Shown here: positions 1-8,385 of the stretch, piece after piece | Numbering within the stretch: the stretch's first letter is position 1 | How the letters are laid out: every line of letters starts with the position of its first letter | NCBI RefSeq assembly: GCF_041929845.1 | Contig: NZ_JBHEEH010000012.1 | Location: forward strand, 1 to 64,000 | Source of the DNA: Paenochrobactrum pullorum | Lineage (GTDB): Bacteria; Pseudomonadota; Alphaproteobacteria; Rhizobiales; Rhizobiaceae | Direction of reading: 5' to 3' | DNA: 64,000 nt | Position numbers and translations under genes: made by a program | The notes under the pieces: generated by a model | What the model saw: the letters and a program-made list of their open reading frames with translations, nothing else | What the model was told of the DNA's origin: nothing | The model's database searches: none

Positions 1-77
<77 letters not shown>

Positions 78-108
78 AAAAAATATCACTAAATCAGACG
101 ATTATAGA

Positions 109-139
109 AAAGCTCCAATCTCCATGATTGGAGCTTTTT
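109..139 (+). terminator. intrinsic terminator after tRNA-fMet
   Basis: A perfect 10-bp stem (agctccaatc / gattggagct) with a 5-nt loop is followed by a T run, about 30 nt after the tRNA 3' end. It reads as a Rho-independent terminator of the tRNA transcript. Confidence 0.85.
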
Positions 140-765
140 GCATTCTGGGGGCAGAGTAGGGGCATTAAATCTAAACACCAATCAACACACCCCAAATAAA
201 GCCTGAGCAGGCTTGGCCTGAAATGATCTGTGCAGCTTTGTCGTGTTTTAGTACGACTATTCGGCTAAGCAACGCTGATATGGAGATTGCCCCCTTGGCA
301 GCCTATGAGACGATTGTGATCATTTTGATAACATGAGGCACGGGGCTGCGGCGGCAAAAATTAAAAAATTCATGGCCTGCACAGGGGGCAGTCCTATGCA
401 TAGAGCAGATGTCTGTTTGTGTATGTGATGATCGGCCTGCCATTGGCATGCAAAATGGCGACGCGATTATAAGACCCCTCATAGCCCAGAATGACAGAGT
501 GAGCAGGCAGCTGCTTCACCGTGCGCTTTTGTTTGCAAGGTTTGCCGATAATGGGAAAGGCGTTGATGAAACTCCGATGCCATTAACATTCAATGTTATT
601 CATCTTCATTGCGGTAAACTAGAAGCGAAAAACACTGAAATGGCTTATTAACCGTTGTTTGTTTAATACCAGTCAGATTTGTGTGGCGTATAATTTTTAT
701 TTATTATCTGTTTAGGATAATTTATAATATTAATTAGATGGCAAGAAAGCAGGAAATGTTTGAGA
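140..765. other. gene-poor stretch, no supported gene
   Basis: This stretch between the tRNA terminator and the amidohydrolase gene holds one 80-codon open frame at 409-651 on the plus strand. That frame has no ribosome binding site, no recognisable domain and no credible homologue that I know. No duplicate of the tRNA 3' end is visible, so I see no attachment site. The last 100 bases are strongly AT-rich and probably contain the promoter of the next gene. Confidence 0.5.
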
Positions 766-2517
766 ATGTTTCATAGCAAAATAATATTGAGTATAATGAT
801 AGCATTCTCAGCCTCAATGACTACACAATCAGCAATTGCTGAATCATTCGAACGTATTTTATTCAATGGTAAGATTTTTACGGCAGATTCAGCACAGCCC
901 TTTGCCCGGGCAATGGCGATTAAGGATGGCTACATCTTTGCTGTTGGTTCTGATGAAGAAATATTGACTTATAAATCTGCAGATACTGAATTGCTGGACT
1001 TACAAAATAAGCTGGTTCTTCCTGGTCTGATTGATGCGCATAGTCATGCCATTATTGGTGCGCTTGCTGAGCTTTCCCCTAATTTACATGATGAAGAGAT
1101 CGATTTAGTTACTCTCAAGCAGCGCATAGATGGCTGGTTCGAGCAGGCGAGAGATGTGCGTAACCAGCCTTTTGTGGTCTTTGGTGCAAATCCGGCACTA
1201 TGGAGCGATCCACAAATTTTGGCAGATATTTTTAATAACAACATCTGGAAAAAACAGCCATTATTGCTGATGGGCTCAGATCTGCACACGGCATGGGCAA
1301 ATGGAGCGATGCTTAACACAGCCAGTATTGATGATGTTTATGTTCAAAATCTTGCTGATCATCAACGTCATATCATTGGTGTGAATTCAAAAGGCGCACC
1401 CGATGGTGTGCTTGTTGATGCCGGTGTTGATTTGGTGACGGTGCATCTGCCCAAGCCGGATGATGCGATGCTTTTGAAGGCTGCCCAATATGCAGTCCAT
1501 ATGAATAATAGTTACGGGATTACCGGTTGGATGGATCCTGCCGCCAATGCCGGTCCGGGCGAAGCTTTATTTTCCCGCAAACCTGCGAGTCTCGGGACAG
1601 GGATATTGCCTGCATATAAGCTATTGGCTGAGAAGGGGCAGTTGACGGCTCACGTTGCAGCTTTATTGGTGGCAAGTCCGTTGAGTGATGCAGCTGATCT
1701 TGATCGATTGGATATAGTGCGTCAGAAATTTGCAGCAGTGCCCAATCTGTCAATGCCCGGTATAAAAATATTCGCAGATGGGGTGCTTGAATTTCCGGCA
1801 CAAAGTGCAGCCTTGCTTAGTCATTATAAAAACTCAGGCAAGCAAGGTGAAATGCTGTTGACGGAGGAGGGATTGAAAGCCCTCGTAGATGCTGCAGATG
1901 AAAAAGGGTTATTGGTCCATATTCATGCTTTGGGTGATCGTGCAGTAAAACAATCGCTGGACGCTTTTGAAGTCGCGCGGCAAAAGCGTGATAGCGGTAT
2001 TGCGCATTCAATTACCCATTTGCAACTGGTTGATCCAAATGATTATCCACGCTTTGCGGTGTTAAATATTATGCCGGTCATGCAATTGCATTGGGCAGAG
2101 ATGGATAATTATTTGCTCGATTTGGTTAAACCTTTTATCAACGATAGTGATTTTTGGCGGCAATATCCTGCACGGTCGCTGCAAAAAAACGGTGCTGTTA
2201 TCGCCGGAGCAAGTGATTGGCCAATTTCAACGGCTAATCCGTGGGAGGCTATGCATCATGCCATGACCAGAGAAGGGCCGGATGGTGGTCTTAATAAAGC
2301 TGAACGTCTAGATCTCAATACGATGTTGTTAGCCTATACTATTCATGCAGCCAAAGCGGTGGGTATAGAGGATAAAACAGGCAGTCTGGTAAAAGGAAAA
2401 CAGGCTGATTTTATTATCGTTGACAGGAATATTTTTGACGTCCCACATGATGAAGTTAAAAATACAAAAGTTTTGCAAACATATTTTTTAGGTAAATTAG
2501 TATATAATTTGAATTGA
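766..2517 (+). CDS. exported amidohydrolase, YtcJ-like (amidohydrolase family 3)
   Basis: A metal-dependent hydrolase of the amidohydrolase superfamily, about 583 aa. The N-terminus is a Sec signal peptide (hydrophobic core, then a likely cut after QSAIA near residue 25), so the enzyme should be periplasmic. The catalytic barrel shows the metal motif DAHSHA near residue 92, a histidine in IHALGDRAV near 386, and the late catalytic Asp in ASDWP near 484. The C-terminus has the usual KQADFIIVD segment. The frame is open from a TTG at 760, but AGGA at 751-754 and the signal peptide fit ATG 766 better. Members of this family act on N-acyl or cyclic amide substrates; the substrate here cannot be told. 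It stands alone, transcribed toward the GST gene. Confidence 0.85.
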   Translation: MFHSKIILSIMIAFSASMTTQSAIAESFERILFNGKIFTADSAQPFARAMAIKDGYIFAVGSDEEILTYKSADTELLDLQNKLVLPGLIDAHSHAIIGALAELSPNLHDEEIDLVTLKQRIDGWFEQARDVRNQPFVVFGANPALWSDPQILADIFNNNIWKKQPLLLMGSDLHTAWANGAMLNTASIDDVYVQNLADHQRHIIGVNSKGAPDGVLVDAGVDLVTVHLPKPDDAMLLKAAQYAVHMNNSYGITGWMDPAANAGPGEALFSRKPASLGTGILPAYKLLAEKGQLTAHVAALLVASPLSDAADLDRLDIVRQKFAAVPNLSMPGIKIFADGVLEFPAQSAALLSHYKNSGKQGEMLLTEEGLKALVDAADEKGLLVHIHALGDRAVKQSLDAFEVARQKRDSGIAHSITHLQLVDPNDYPRFAVLNIMPVMQLHWAEMDNYLLDLVKPFINDSDFWRQYPARSLQKNGAVIAGASDWPISTANPWEAMHHAMTREGPDGGLNKAERLDLNTMLLAYTIHAAKAVGIEDKTGSLVKGKQADFIIVDRNIFDVPHDEVKNTKVLQTYFLGKLVYNLN

Positions 2518-2722
2518 TTATTTTGGATAAATCAAGGCGAATTTTTACTCGTATTCTGTATGTCTTGGTGTATTCAGGCTAAGAGTCGAGGGGATTAAAA
2601 ATCGTTAAGAATAATAGTAATTGCGTAATTCATCAGTAGTTACGTTTTGGTGCCTCGTTGAGAGATTGAAATCCTTGTGCTACTTCCGTCTAGGCTAAGA
2701 TTTTGATTTAAGGAAATTGACA

Positions 2723-3328
2723 ATGAAGCTCTATTATAAAGCTGGTGCCTGCTCTCTAGCGCCACATATCACTTTATGCGAAACCGGGCTGGATTATAAA
2801 TTAGAAGCTGTTGACCTCAAAGAAAAGAAGACAGAAACAGGTTCTGATTACTTGGCTATTAACCCGCGCGGTGCAGTTCCTGCATTGGAAGTTGCCTCTG
2901 GTGTTGTTGTCACGCAAAATGCAGCTATTTTGCAATATATTGGTGAACATTCAGATATCACTGCTTTCAAGCCGGCTTATGGCTCATTAGAACGCGCACG
3001 TTTGCAGGAAGCCTTGGGCTTTTGCTCTGATCTGCATAATGCTTTTGGACGTCTTTTCGCACCTCATCTGAGTACAGATGACAAAGCACAGGCGGTAGCA
3101 GGTGTTAACCGTCGTATGGCGCAGTTCGAAGCGATGTTAACGGACAATCAGGACTATTGGTTGGGTAGCAATGTGAGCCAAGCTGATATTTATGCGGCCG
3201 TTGTTATAAATTGGAAGGGTGTTTTGCAGCTCGATTTGAGTGCATATCCTAAAGCAATTGCGCTTTATGAGCGTGTTTTCGCGCGTCCTGCTGCTCAAAA
3301 GGCTTTGAGAGAAGAGGGATTGATATAA
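2723..3328 (+). CDS. glutathione S-transferase, beta class
   Basis: A 201-aa cytosolic GST. The N-terminal thioredoxin-like domain starts KLYYKAGACSLAPH and carries the conserved Cys10 that marks bacterial beta-class GSTs. It continues to NPRGAVPAL, the cis-proline glutathione-binding loop. The C-terminal half is all-helical with the N-capping motif SQADIYAAV. Length matches the family (about 200 aa). ATG 2723 is preceded by AAGGAA with 7-nt spacing; a TTG two codons upstream is less likely. Beta GSTs conjugate or reduce electrophiles using glutathione; the specific substrate is unknown. An intrinsic terminator follows, so the gene is monocistronic. Confidence 0.92.
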   Translation: MKLYYKAGACSLAPHITLCETGLDYKLEAVDLKEKKTETGSDYLAINPRGAVPALEVASGVVVTQNAAILQYIGEHSDITAFKPAYGSLERARLQEALGFCSDLHNAFGRLFAPHLSTDDKAQAVAGVNRRMAQFEAMLTDNQDYWLGSNVSQADIYAAVVINWKGVLQLDLSAYPKAIALYERVFARPAAQKALREEGLI

Positions 3329-3335
3329 TATCAGC

Positions 3336-3367
3336 ACGGGCGCAATGTTTCATTGTGCCCGTTTATT
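3336..3367 (+). terminator. intrinsic terminator after GST gene
   Basis: A 12-bp stem (acgggcgcaatg / cattgtgcccgt, one G-T wobble) with a 3-nt loop is followed by TTTATTATT, starting 8 nt after the GST stop codon. Confidence 0.85.
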
Positions 3368-3416
3368 ATTGTGCTTAAATGTTATCTGATACAAATTTAT
3401 TGCAGGTTGGTTATGG

Positions 3417-3632
3417 ATGAAAGTATGCAAATTGCTAATTGCAGTCTGTTTGCTGGTTTCAGTGGTTTTTGTTGGCGTTCTTATTCATGATGGTGCTTTA
3501 CGTGTAGCAAGAGATAAAGGGGGGCTGGATGAAGCCATTCTTGTCTTATTACTCATTATATTCTTGCCACCGGTTGCTATTTTAACCCTTACAAAAATAA
3601 TCATGGCTCTTAATCGTTACTTTAAACCTTAA
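3417..3632 (+). CDS. small two-helix membrane protein, unknown function
   Basis: 71 aa. I do not recognise the family. It has two hydrophobic helices (roughly residues 4-25 and 38-62) separated by a short charged loop, and ends in a basic tail NRYFKP, so it is probably an inner-membrane hairpin. The start ATG 3417 overlaps another ATG at 3413 in a different frame that gives only a 25-codon frame. The ribosome binding site is weak (GCAGG about 11 nt upstream). It lies between a terminator and the broken acetyltransferase gene. The hydrophobic pattern supports a real gene, but small size keeps confidence moderate. Confidence 0.5.
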   Translation: MKVCKLLIAVCLLVSVVFVGVLIHDGALRVARDKGGLDEAILVLLLIIFLPPVAILTLTKIIMALNRYFKP

Positions 3633-3687
3633 AATGGACATGAATGGAAATCGGTCTGTCCTCAGTTGCATAGCATAGGTTTATCTC

Positions 3688-4117
3688 ATGATTTCTATCA
3701 GACCGGCCGTTTCTAATGATAATCAAACATTGCAGAAACTTTTCGAACAGTTGGGTTATCAAACACAGTGTGAGAATATTAGACGGCGGTTAAGTGAAAA
3801 AAACTGCTTATGAAATCATTCTTGTTGCCAGTACTGATGAAGAGATTTGCGGCGTGGTGGTTTTAAACTTTATTACGCCGATGCATGAAGATGGTTGCTG
3901 GGGTGTTATTTCAGCTCTTGTTGTTGATGAAATCAAGCGTGGTGCAGGCATCGGACATAGATTGCTTGCGGAGGCAGAAGCGGCAGCAAAAGCGAATGGT
4001 TGTTCGAAAATAGAACTGGCCAGCAGCATGAAAAGAGAGCGGGCGCATAAATTTTATGAAAACCACGGCTATGAAGAAAAACGCAAGCGTTACATTAAGC
4101 TTTTAATCAGCCCGTAA
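3688..4117 (+). pseudogene. GNAT acetyltransferase with frameshift in a 7-A run
   Basis: Two overlapping frames together make one GNAT N-acetyltransferase. The first frame starts at ATG 3688 with ISIRPAVSNDNQTLQKLF, a typical GNAT N-terminus, and ends after RRRLSEKNCL. The second frame, open from GTG 3794, continues with the core beta-strands, the acetyl-CoA loop RGAGIGHRLL and the C-terminal helix FYENHGYE. The switch falls on a run of seven A at about 3797-3803. Removing one A joins the frames as RRLSEK-TAYEII into about 142 aa, the normal size of the family. It could be a real inactivating mutation, a phase-variable tract, or a sequencing error. The 107-aa downstream frame alone lacks the first strand and helices and is unlikely to be functional. 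Confidence 0.75.
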
Positions 4118-4126
4118 TTACATAAA

Positions 4127-4879
4127 TTATTGCATGAAGTAATCAGATGGCCGATGGCCGAAGTTACGTTTGAAGGCATTGGTAAAAGCGCTCACACTTT
4201 GATAACCACAGTCCAACGCTACCGATAAAATAGTTTTGCCTTCTGCAATAGCAGGCAGGGCAGCGAGAAGGCGTGCTTGTTGATGCCATCGCCCGAATGT
4301 CATGCCGGTTGCTTGTTCGAAATGGCGCATAAAACTGCGTCTGCTCATTCCAACGGATGAAGCTGCTGTTTCGAGAGGCAGATTAATATCGGGTGTCTGT
4401 TGAATTTTTAAACAAAGTGCCTGTAAGCGAGGCTCTGCGGGCATTGGCAAATTGAACGGCTCAGTTGGTAAAAATGTCAATTCTTCCAGCGCGAGATTAC
4501 TGAGCATTTCGGTAAATTGCGTGAATGACTGGTCATTTAATTCTACTAATCTTAAAATTAGTTCCCGCAGTAAATTAGACACTTCGACTACACCAGCAAT
4601 ATCAGGTAAGCGGCCAGTGGCGTAAGGTCTGATGAAAAGACTGCGAAATTTAACGGCACCATAACTGCGGGTTGTGTGGGAAACCATAGAAGGTATCCAG
4701 ATTGCACGATTGGGCGGTGCAATCCAGGTGCCACTTGCCGTGGTGACTATCACCACACCTGATTTAGCATAAATCAATTGGCCGTCAGCATGGCTATGCG
4801 GGGGGCCTGAAAATGCACTTTCATCTTGGGCAATCGCGTAAACTGAATGTGTATGCGGGAATCGATACTCAATGACCAT
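4127..4879 (-). CDS. AraC-family transcriptional regulator
   Basis: 250 aa. The N-terminal half is a cupin-like sensor domain (PPHSHADGQLIYAKSG, then the WIPSMVSH strand). The C-terminal ~100 residues hold two helix-turn-helix motifs: LETAASSVGMSRRSFMRHFE and the second, ILSVALDCGYQSVSAFTNAF, followed by the usual FGHRPSDY end. The ligand is unknown. Its start codon lies inside the putative leucine leader transcript of the opposite strand, so the promoters of this gene and leuA must overlap. It converges with the broken acetyltransferase gene with a 9-bp gap. Confidence 0.92.
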   Translation of the reverse strand: MVIEYRFPHTHSVYAIAQDESAFSGPPHSHADGQLIYAKSGVVIVTTASGTWIAPPNRAIWIPSMVSHTTRSYGAVKFRSLFIRPYATGRLPDIAGVVEVSNLLRELILRLVELNDQSFTQFTEMLSNLALEELTFLPTEPFNLPMPAEPRLQALCLKIQQTPDINLPLETAASSVGMSRRSFMRHFEQATGMTFGRWHQQARLLAALPAIAEGKTILSVALDCGYQSVSAFTNAFKRNFGHRPSDYFMQ

Positions 4880-4973
4880 TTTGATTGTTCTGACGAAGCT
4901 TGGCGCTTCGAAGGATAGTGCGTGCTTCAGACTTCCTCTTATTCTTCGACTTAGCTGCGATCGTCGGGCCTGA
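4872..4973 (+). CDS. putative leucine leader peptide of leuA
   Basis: A 33-codon frame starting ATG 4872. Codons 21-27 (4932-4952) read Leu-Pro-Leu-Ile-Leu-Arg-Leu, with all four Leu as CTT. The stop TGA sits in the 5' arm of the terminator-like hairpin ahead of leuA. This is the arrangement of an amino-acid attenuator. The start is uncertain: there is no strong ribosome binding site, and an alternative frame from GTG 4918 encodes Phe/Leu-rich FLLFFDL and ends at a TAG in the hairpin loop. Leucine attenuation of leuA is known in proteobacteria; its use here is inference. Confidence 0.45.
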   Translation: MTILIVLTKLGASKDSACFRLPLILRLSCDRRA

Positions 4974-5008
4974 CGGCACCCTGCGGTCGTAGTCTGCCGT
5001 CTGTTTTA
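4972..5008 (+). promoter_or_regulatory. putative leuA transcription attenuator
   Basis: A 7-bp G/C-rich stem (GACGGCA 4972-4978 / TGCCGTC 4995-5001) is followed by TGTTTTA. It lies about 50 nt ahead of the leuA start and just after a run of Leu codons. A second, shorter hairpin (CGAAGC / GCTTCG, 4894-4910) lies upstream in the leader. When leucyl-tRNA is scarce, a ribosome stalled at the CTT codons would leave the upstream RNA free for alternative pairing. Confidence 0.5.
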
Positions 5009-5054
5009 CAGTTTGAAGAGACTGGCTCGTGCCAGCATTAGAGGAATTACTTTC

Positions 5055-6731
5055 GTGTTGTTTAATCCTGATAGCAAATATCGTCCTTTTGTTTCACCTA
5101 TTTCTTTGCCGGCTCGACAATGGCCTGAGCGCCGTTTGTCGCAAGCGCCTATCTGGGTATCGACGGATTTGCGCGATGGAAATCAGGCACTTGCAGATCC
5201 AATGAATGTGGATAAAAAAATGCGGTTTTACCGCATGCTGCTTGAAATTGGCTTCAAGGAAATTGAGGTTGCTTTTCCGTCCGCATCGCAAACGGAATTT
5301 AATTTTGTACGGCGATTGATTGAAGAAGATTTGATCCCTCATGATGTGACCATTCAGGTGTTGACTCAGTCACGCGTTGATTTGATTGAACGAACATTTG
5401 AATCTTTGCGGGGCGCTAAACAGGCTATTGTCCATCTTTATAATGCGACAGCTCCGTTATTTCGGCGCGTTGTTTTCAAAATGGAGAAACAAGAAATAAT
5501 TGACTTGGCCGTTAGTGGTGTGACGGCGATGCTTGAACAAAGCAAAAAGCAACCCGATATACGGTGGATATTTGAATATTCGCCTGAGACTTTCTGTTTT
5601 ACAGAACCGGAATTCGCTTTGGAAATTTGCGAAAGAGTGCTGGATGTCTGGCAGCCGACACCTGAAAATAAAGTTATTTTAAATCTTCCGGCCACAGTGG
5701 AAGTCGCAATGCCAAATGTTTATGCTGATCAGATCGAATGGTTTTGTCGACATCTATCCTGTCGCGATAGTGTGATTATCAGCGTACACCCGCATAATGA
5801 TCGTGGCACAGCGGTTGCCGCTACTGAGCAGGCTTTGCTGGCTGGCGCTGACCGTGTGGAGGGTTGTCTTTTCGGCAATGGCGAGCGCACAGGGAATGTT
5901 GACCTTGTTACTCTGGCATTGAATTTTTATACACAAGGGATTGATCCCAAGCTTTATTTTCCAGAAATGCGTTCGGTTGTACGAACCGTTGAATATTGCA
6001 ATGCATTGCCGGTACATCCGCGGCATCCTTATGCCGGAGAGTTGGTTCATACCGCATTTTCCGGCTCGCATCAGGATGCTATTCGTAAAGGTTTTGCGGC
6101 GCATGAAAGCCGCAATGATAGTATTTGGGAAATGCCTTATCTGCCGCTGGACCCTAAAGATATTGGCGAAAGTTATGAAGCGGTCATCCGCGTTAACAGC
6201 CAGTCCGGTAAAGGCGGTGTCGCATGGGTGCTTGAACAGGATCGGGGATTGAAATTGCCGCGGCAATTGCAAATTGATTTCAGCCGCCGGGTTCAGGACT
6301 ATGCTGATGCGACAGGCAAAGAAACCACCGCAGAAATTATCTGGTCTTTGTTTAATGAGCTTTACCATTTAGATCAGAATAAAAGCTTTGAGTTGCTGAC
6401 TTATAAAGACAGCAGTTTGGGACGTGCCGGCGAGGCACGGATTTTTTCGGGACGGATCATGCATCAAGGTCAGGAAGTGACTATTACGGGACGTGGGAAT
6501 GGTTTGATATCAAGTGCCGTTTCAGCCTTGCAGGATGCGTTTGACTTAGGGGTGGATGTTATTGATTATCATGAGCATTCGTTGAAAAAAGGAACATTTG
6601 CGCAAGCAGCCGCCTATATTGAATGTCGCTTACCCGATGGAAAGAAAGTTTTTGGTGTCGGTATTGATGACGATGTCACAACGGCTTCAGTTCGGGCGGT
6701 GTTAAGTGCGGCAGCAAATGCCATCCACTAA
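5055..6731 (+). CDS. leuA: 2-isopropylmalate synthase
   Basis: First committed step of leucine synthesis: condenses acetyl-CoA with 2-ketoisovalerate. The catalytic HMGL-like barrel shows STDLRDGNQAL (metal/substrate motif), KEIEVAFPSASQ, and the metal-binding HPHNDRGTA. The C-terminal third is the LeuA allosteric leucine-binding domain (from about YHEHSLKKGTFAQAAAYIEC). The frame opens at a TTG at 5013, but GAGGA at 5041-5045 sits 9 nt before GTG 5055. That start gives LFNPDSKYRPF, the usual N-terminus, and 558 aa, normal for the family's long (LeuA2) form. It is monocistronic, preceded by the putative attenuator. Feedback by leucine is a family property. Confidence 0.95.
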   Translation: MLFNPDSKYRPFVSPISLPARQWPERRLSQAPIWVSTDLRDGNQALADPMNVDKKMRFYRMLLEIGFKEIEVAFPSASQTEFNFVRRLIEEDLIPHDVTIQVLTQSRVDLIERTFESLRGAKQAIVHLYNATAPLFRRVVFKMEKQEIIDLAVSGVTAMLEQSKKQPDIRWIFEYSPETFCFTEPEFALEICERVLDVWQPTPENKVILNLPATVEVAMPNVYADQIEWFCRHLSCRDSVIISVHPHNDRGTAVAATEQALLAGADRVEGCLFGNGERTGNVDLVTLALNFYTQGIDPKLYFPEMRSVVRTVEYCNALPVHPRHPYAGELVHTAFSGSHQDAIRKGFAAHESRNDSIWEMPYLPLDPKDIGESYEAVIRVNSQSGKGGVAWVLEQDRGLKLPRQLQIDFSRRVQDYADATGKETTAEIIWSLFNELYHLDQNKSFELLTYKDSSLGRAGEARIFSGRIMHQGQEVTITGRGNGLISSAVSALQDAFDLGVDVIDYHEHSLKKGTFAQAAAYIECRLPDGKKVFGVGIDDDVTTASVRAVLSAAANAIH

Positions 6732-6751
6732 AGCTGAGCGCTCTATACTTT

Positions 6752-6823
6752 AAGCCATAGTCTTGCCTTGAAACGCCCGCACACGATGCAAGCGTTTTGA
6801 GGCAGACATGAATATATGGCTTT
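6752..6823 (+). repeat. large imperfect stem-loop downstream of leuA
   Basis: The outer arms AAGCCATA (6752-6759) and TATGGCTT (6815-6822) pair perfectly. Inside them GTCTTGCCTTGAAACGC pairs with GCGTTTTGAGGCAGAC with wobbles and one bulge. The T-rich TTTGTC follows. It may be the leuA terminator, a small structured RNA, or a palindromic repeat element. Confidence 0.5.
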
Positions 6824-6881
6824 GTCAAAGATGAAAATCTAAGCTTCTTATTATAATTTTTGATAATGATGAATGACAAGC

Positions 6882-6971
6882 TGGCGGAGAGAGCGGGATT
6901 CGAACCCGCGAGACGGTTCCCCGCCTACACACTTTCCAGGCGTGCGCCTTCAACCACTCGGCCACCTCTCC
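6882..6971 (-). tRNA. tRNA-Ser (GGA)
   Basis: A 90-nt class II tRNA with encoded CCA. The acceptor is GGAGAGG / TCTCTCC, the anticodon GGA is read from TCC at 6935-6937, and there is a long variable arm, as in all serine tRNAs. The T arm GGTTCGAATCC is canonical. It decodes UCC and UCU. Confidence 0.97.
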
Positions 6972-7319
6972 GCAGAATATTTCATGCATGACATCAAGTT
7001 CATGAGAAATAAGAACCTGTAATTCTAAAGACTGTGGTTGATTGTCAAATCACTGGTTCGGCGCGGAATATAGCTGGAATGCGTCAGTAATCAACCGTTA
7101 ATTTCAGGAATTTGAAAGAATGTTTTTCTTCAGCAGCAAATGCTTTAATAAAGACCGAAAAAGCTGCAAATAGCTAGTTTTACAAGTGTTTTAGCCATAG
7201 GGCACGGGATGTGGAAAGGTTTGTTTAGAACTTTGATAATCACGTGATGATAGTTTTAAGCTCAAAATCTGCTTAATTGTTATTGAAGGCAAGGTAATGA
7301 TTTTGTGCGGGAAAATTGA
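6972..7319. other. intergenic stretch, nothing identified
   Basis: This 348-nt AT-rich gap between the tRNA-Ser gene (transcribed leftward) and a small membrane protein gene (rightward) must hold both promoters. A TTGACA occurs on the minus strand about 75 nt from the tRNA, but no -10 box at good spacing follows. I see no gene or repeat. Confidence 0.5.
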
Positions 7320-7628
7320 ATGCTGATGATTCTGGCAGTCTTAAACAGGCTTTTTTTGCTATGTTCGGTTTTGTTTTTATTATGCGGTATAGGCGTTGCA
7401 ATAGTTGATGCTGCTCGTTCCATCGGCAGTTCACTGCTGGTTTTTACATCGCTGCATGATCTTTTATCTGAGTGGCAGGGCGATGCTGGACAGTTCTTTG
7501 GAGATGCTCAACCGCAGGGATTAGCTGATATGGCGCTTGAGCAGTTTTTCGATTTGCCGGTGCTTGCAATTTTTATGGCACTGGCGCTGCTCTTATACTT
7601 GGTGTCTTATATCTTCAAAACAAATTGA
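7320..7628 (+). CDS. small membrane protein, unknown function
   Basis: 102 aa. I do not recognise a named family. Two hydrophobic helices (about residues 5-32 and 80-98) flank a polar central section of about 45 residues rich in Asp, Gln and Leu. The most likely topology is two membrane helices with a periplasmic or cytoplasmic loop. The start ATG 7320 follows GCGGGAAAA; a second ATG two codons on is equally possible. It lies 78 nt upstream of msrA on the same strand and may share its transcript. Confidence 0.65.
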   Translation: MLMILAVLNRLFLLCSVLFLLCGIGVAIVDAARSIGSSLLVFTSLHDLLSEWQGDAGQFFGDAQPQGLADMALEQFFDLPVLAIFMALALLLYLVSYIFKTN

Positions 7629-7706
7629 TTTCGCATCTTGGGTTAAATGATGCGTTTTTAATTATTATATCAAGCTGTAAAGCCTAAGCCTATACGGAGA
7701 GCTAAA

Positions 7707-8351
7707 ATGACTTTGTCTGACCGCTATCGTCTGAAAACCGAGTTTCCGACTGCTGATACAGCTCTTAAAGGGCGCAGTGAACCGATTGCGACCGCCGACA
7801 AGCATTATATAACAGGTCGTTCCTTGCATGGTGATTGGCCGCAAAACATGAAAAAGGTCATGTTCGGTATGGGGTGTTTCTGGGGTGTTGAGCGCCTGTT
7901 CTGGCAAGTACCTGGGGTGTATGTAACGGCTGCAGGCTATGCGGGTGGTTTCACACCAAACCCGACCTATGAAGAAACCTGCACGGGACTAACCGGACAT
8001 AATGAAGTGGTTCTGGTGGTTTATGATCCGGCTATCGTCAGTTTAGATGCCTTGTTGAAAATGTTCTGGGAAGAACATGATCCGACCCAAGGTATGCGAC
8101 AGGGTAACGATATCGGTACGACTTATCGTTCCGGTATTTATACTTTTTCTGACGATGATAAGGCTTTGGCGGAAAAGACCCGTGATGACTATCAGCAAGC
8201 ACTGACGGCTAAAGGTCTGGGGTCGATTACCACTGAAATTTTAGATGCGCCGGCCTTTTATTATGCTGAAGATTATCATCAGCAATATCTGGCGAAAAAT
8301 CCCGGTGGTTATTGCGGTTTGCGCGGCACCGGCGTGTCTTGCTTTATTTAA
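7707..8351 (+). CDS. msrA: peptide methionine sulfoxide reductase MsrA
   Basis: Reduces methionine-S-sulfoxide in proteins and free methionine. The catalytic motif GCFWGVE lies near residues 56-62 and the resolving cysteines are in the tail GYCGLRGTGVSCF. The substrate motifs HNEVVLVVYDP and EEHDPTQGMRQGNDIGTTYRS are intact. 214 aa includes a roughly 45-residue N-terminal extension typical of the long MsrA form. It is probably cytosolic, since no signal peptide is seen. ATG 7707 has the ribosome binding site CGGAGA. The next gene, slyX, converges. Confidence 0.96.
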   Translation: MTLSDRYRLKTEFPTADTALKGRSEPIATADKHYITGRSLHGDWPQNMKKVMFGMGCFWGVERLFWQVPGVYVTAAGYAGGFTPNPTYEETCTGLTGHNEVVLVVYDPAIVSLDALLKMFWEEHDPTQGMRQGNDIGTTYRSGIYTFSDDDKALAEKTRDDYQQALTAKGLGSITTEILDAPAFYYAEDYHQQYLAKNPGGYCGLRGTGVSCFI

Positions 8352-8385
8352 AACAAGCGGGAAATCAGGCTGCTTAAGCCCCATT

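Noticed and set aside
409..651. 80-aa open frame after tRNA-fMet
   Set aside because: No ribosome binding site, no recognisable domain, and composition unlike the neighbouring genes.
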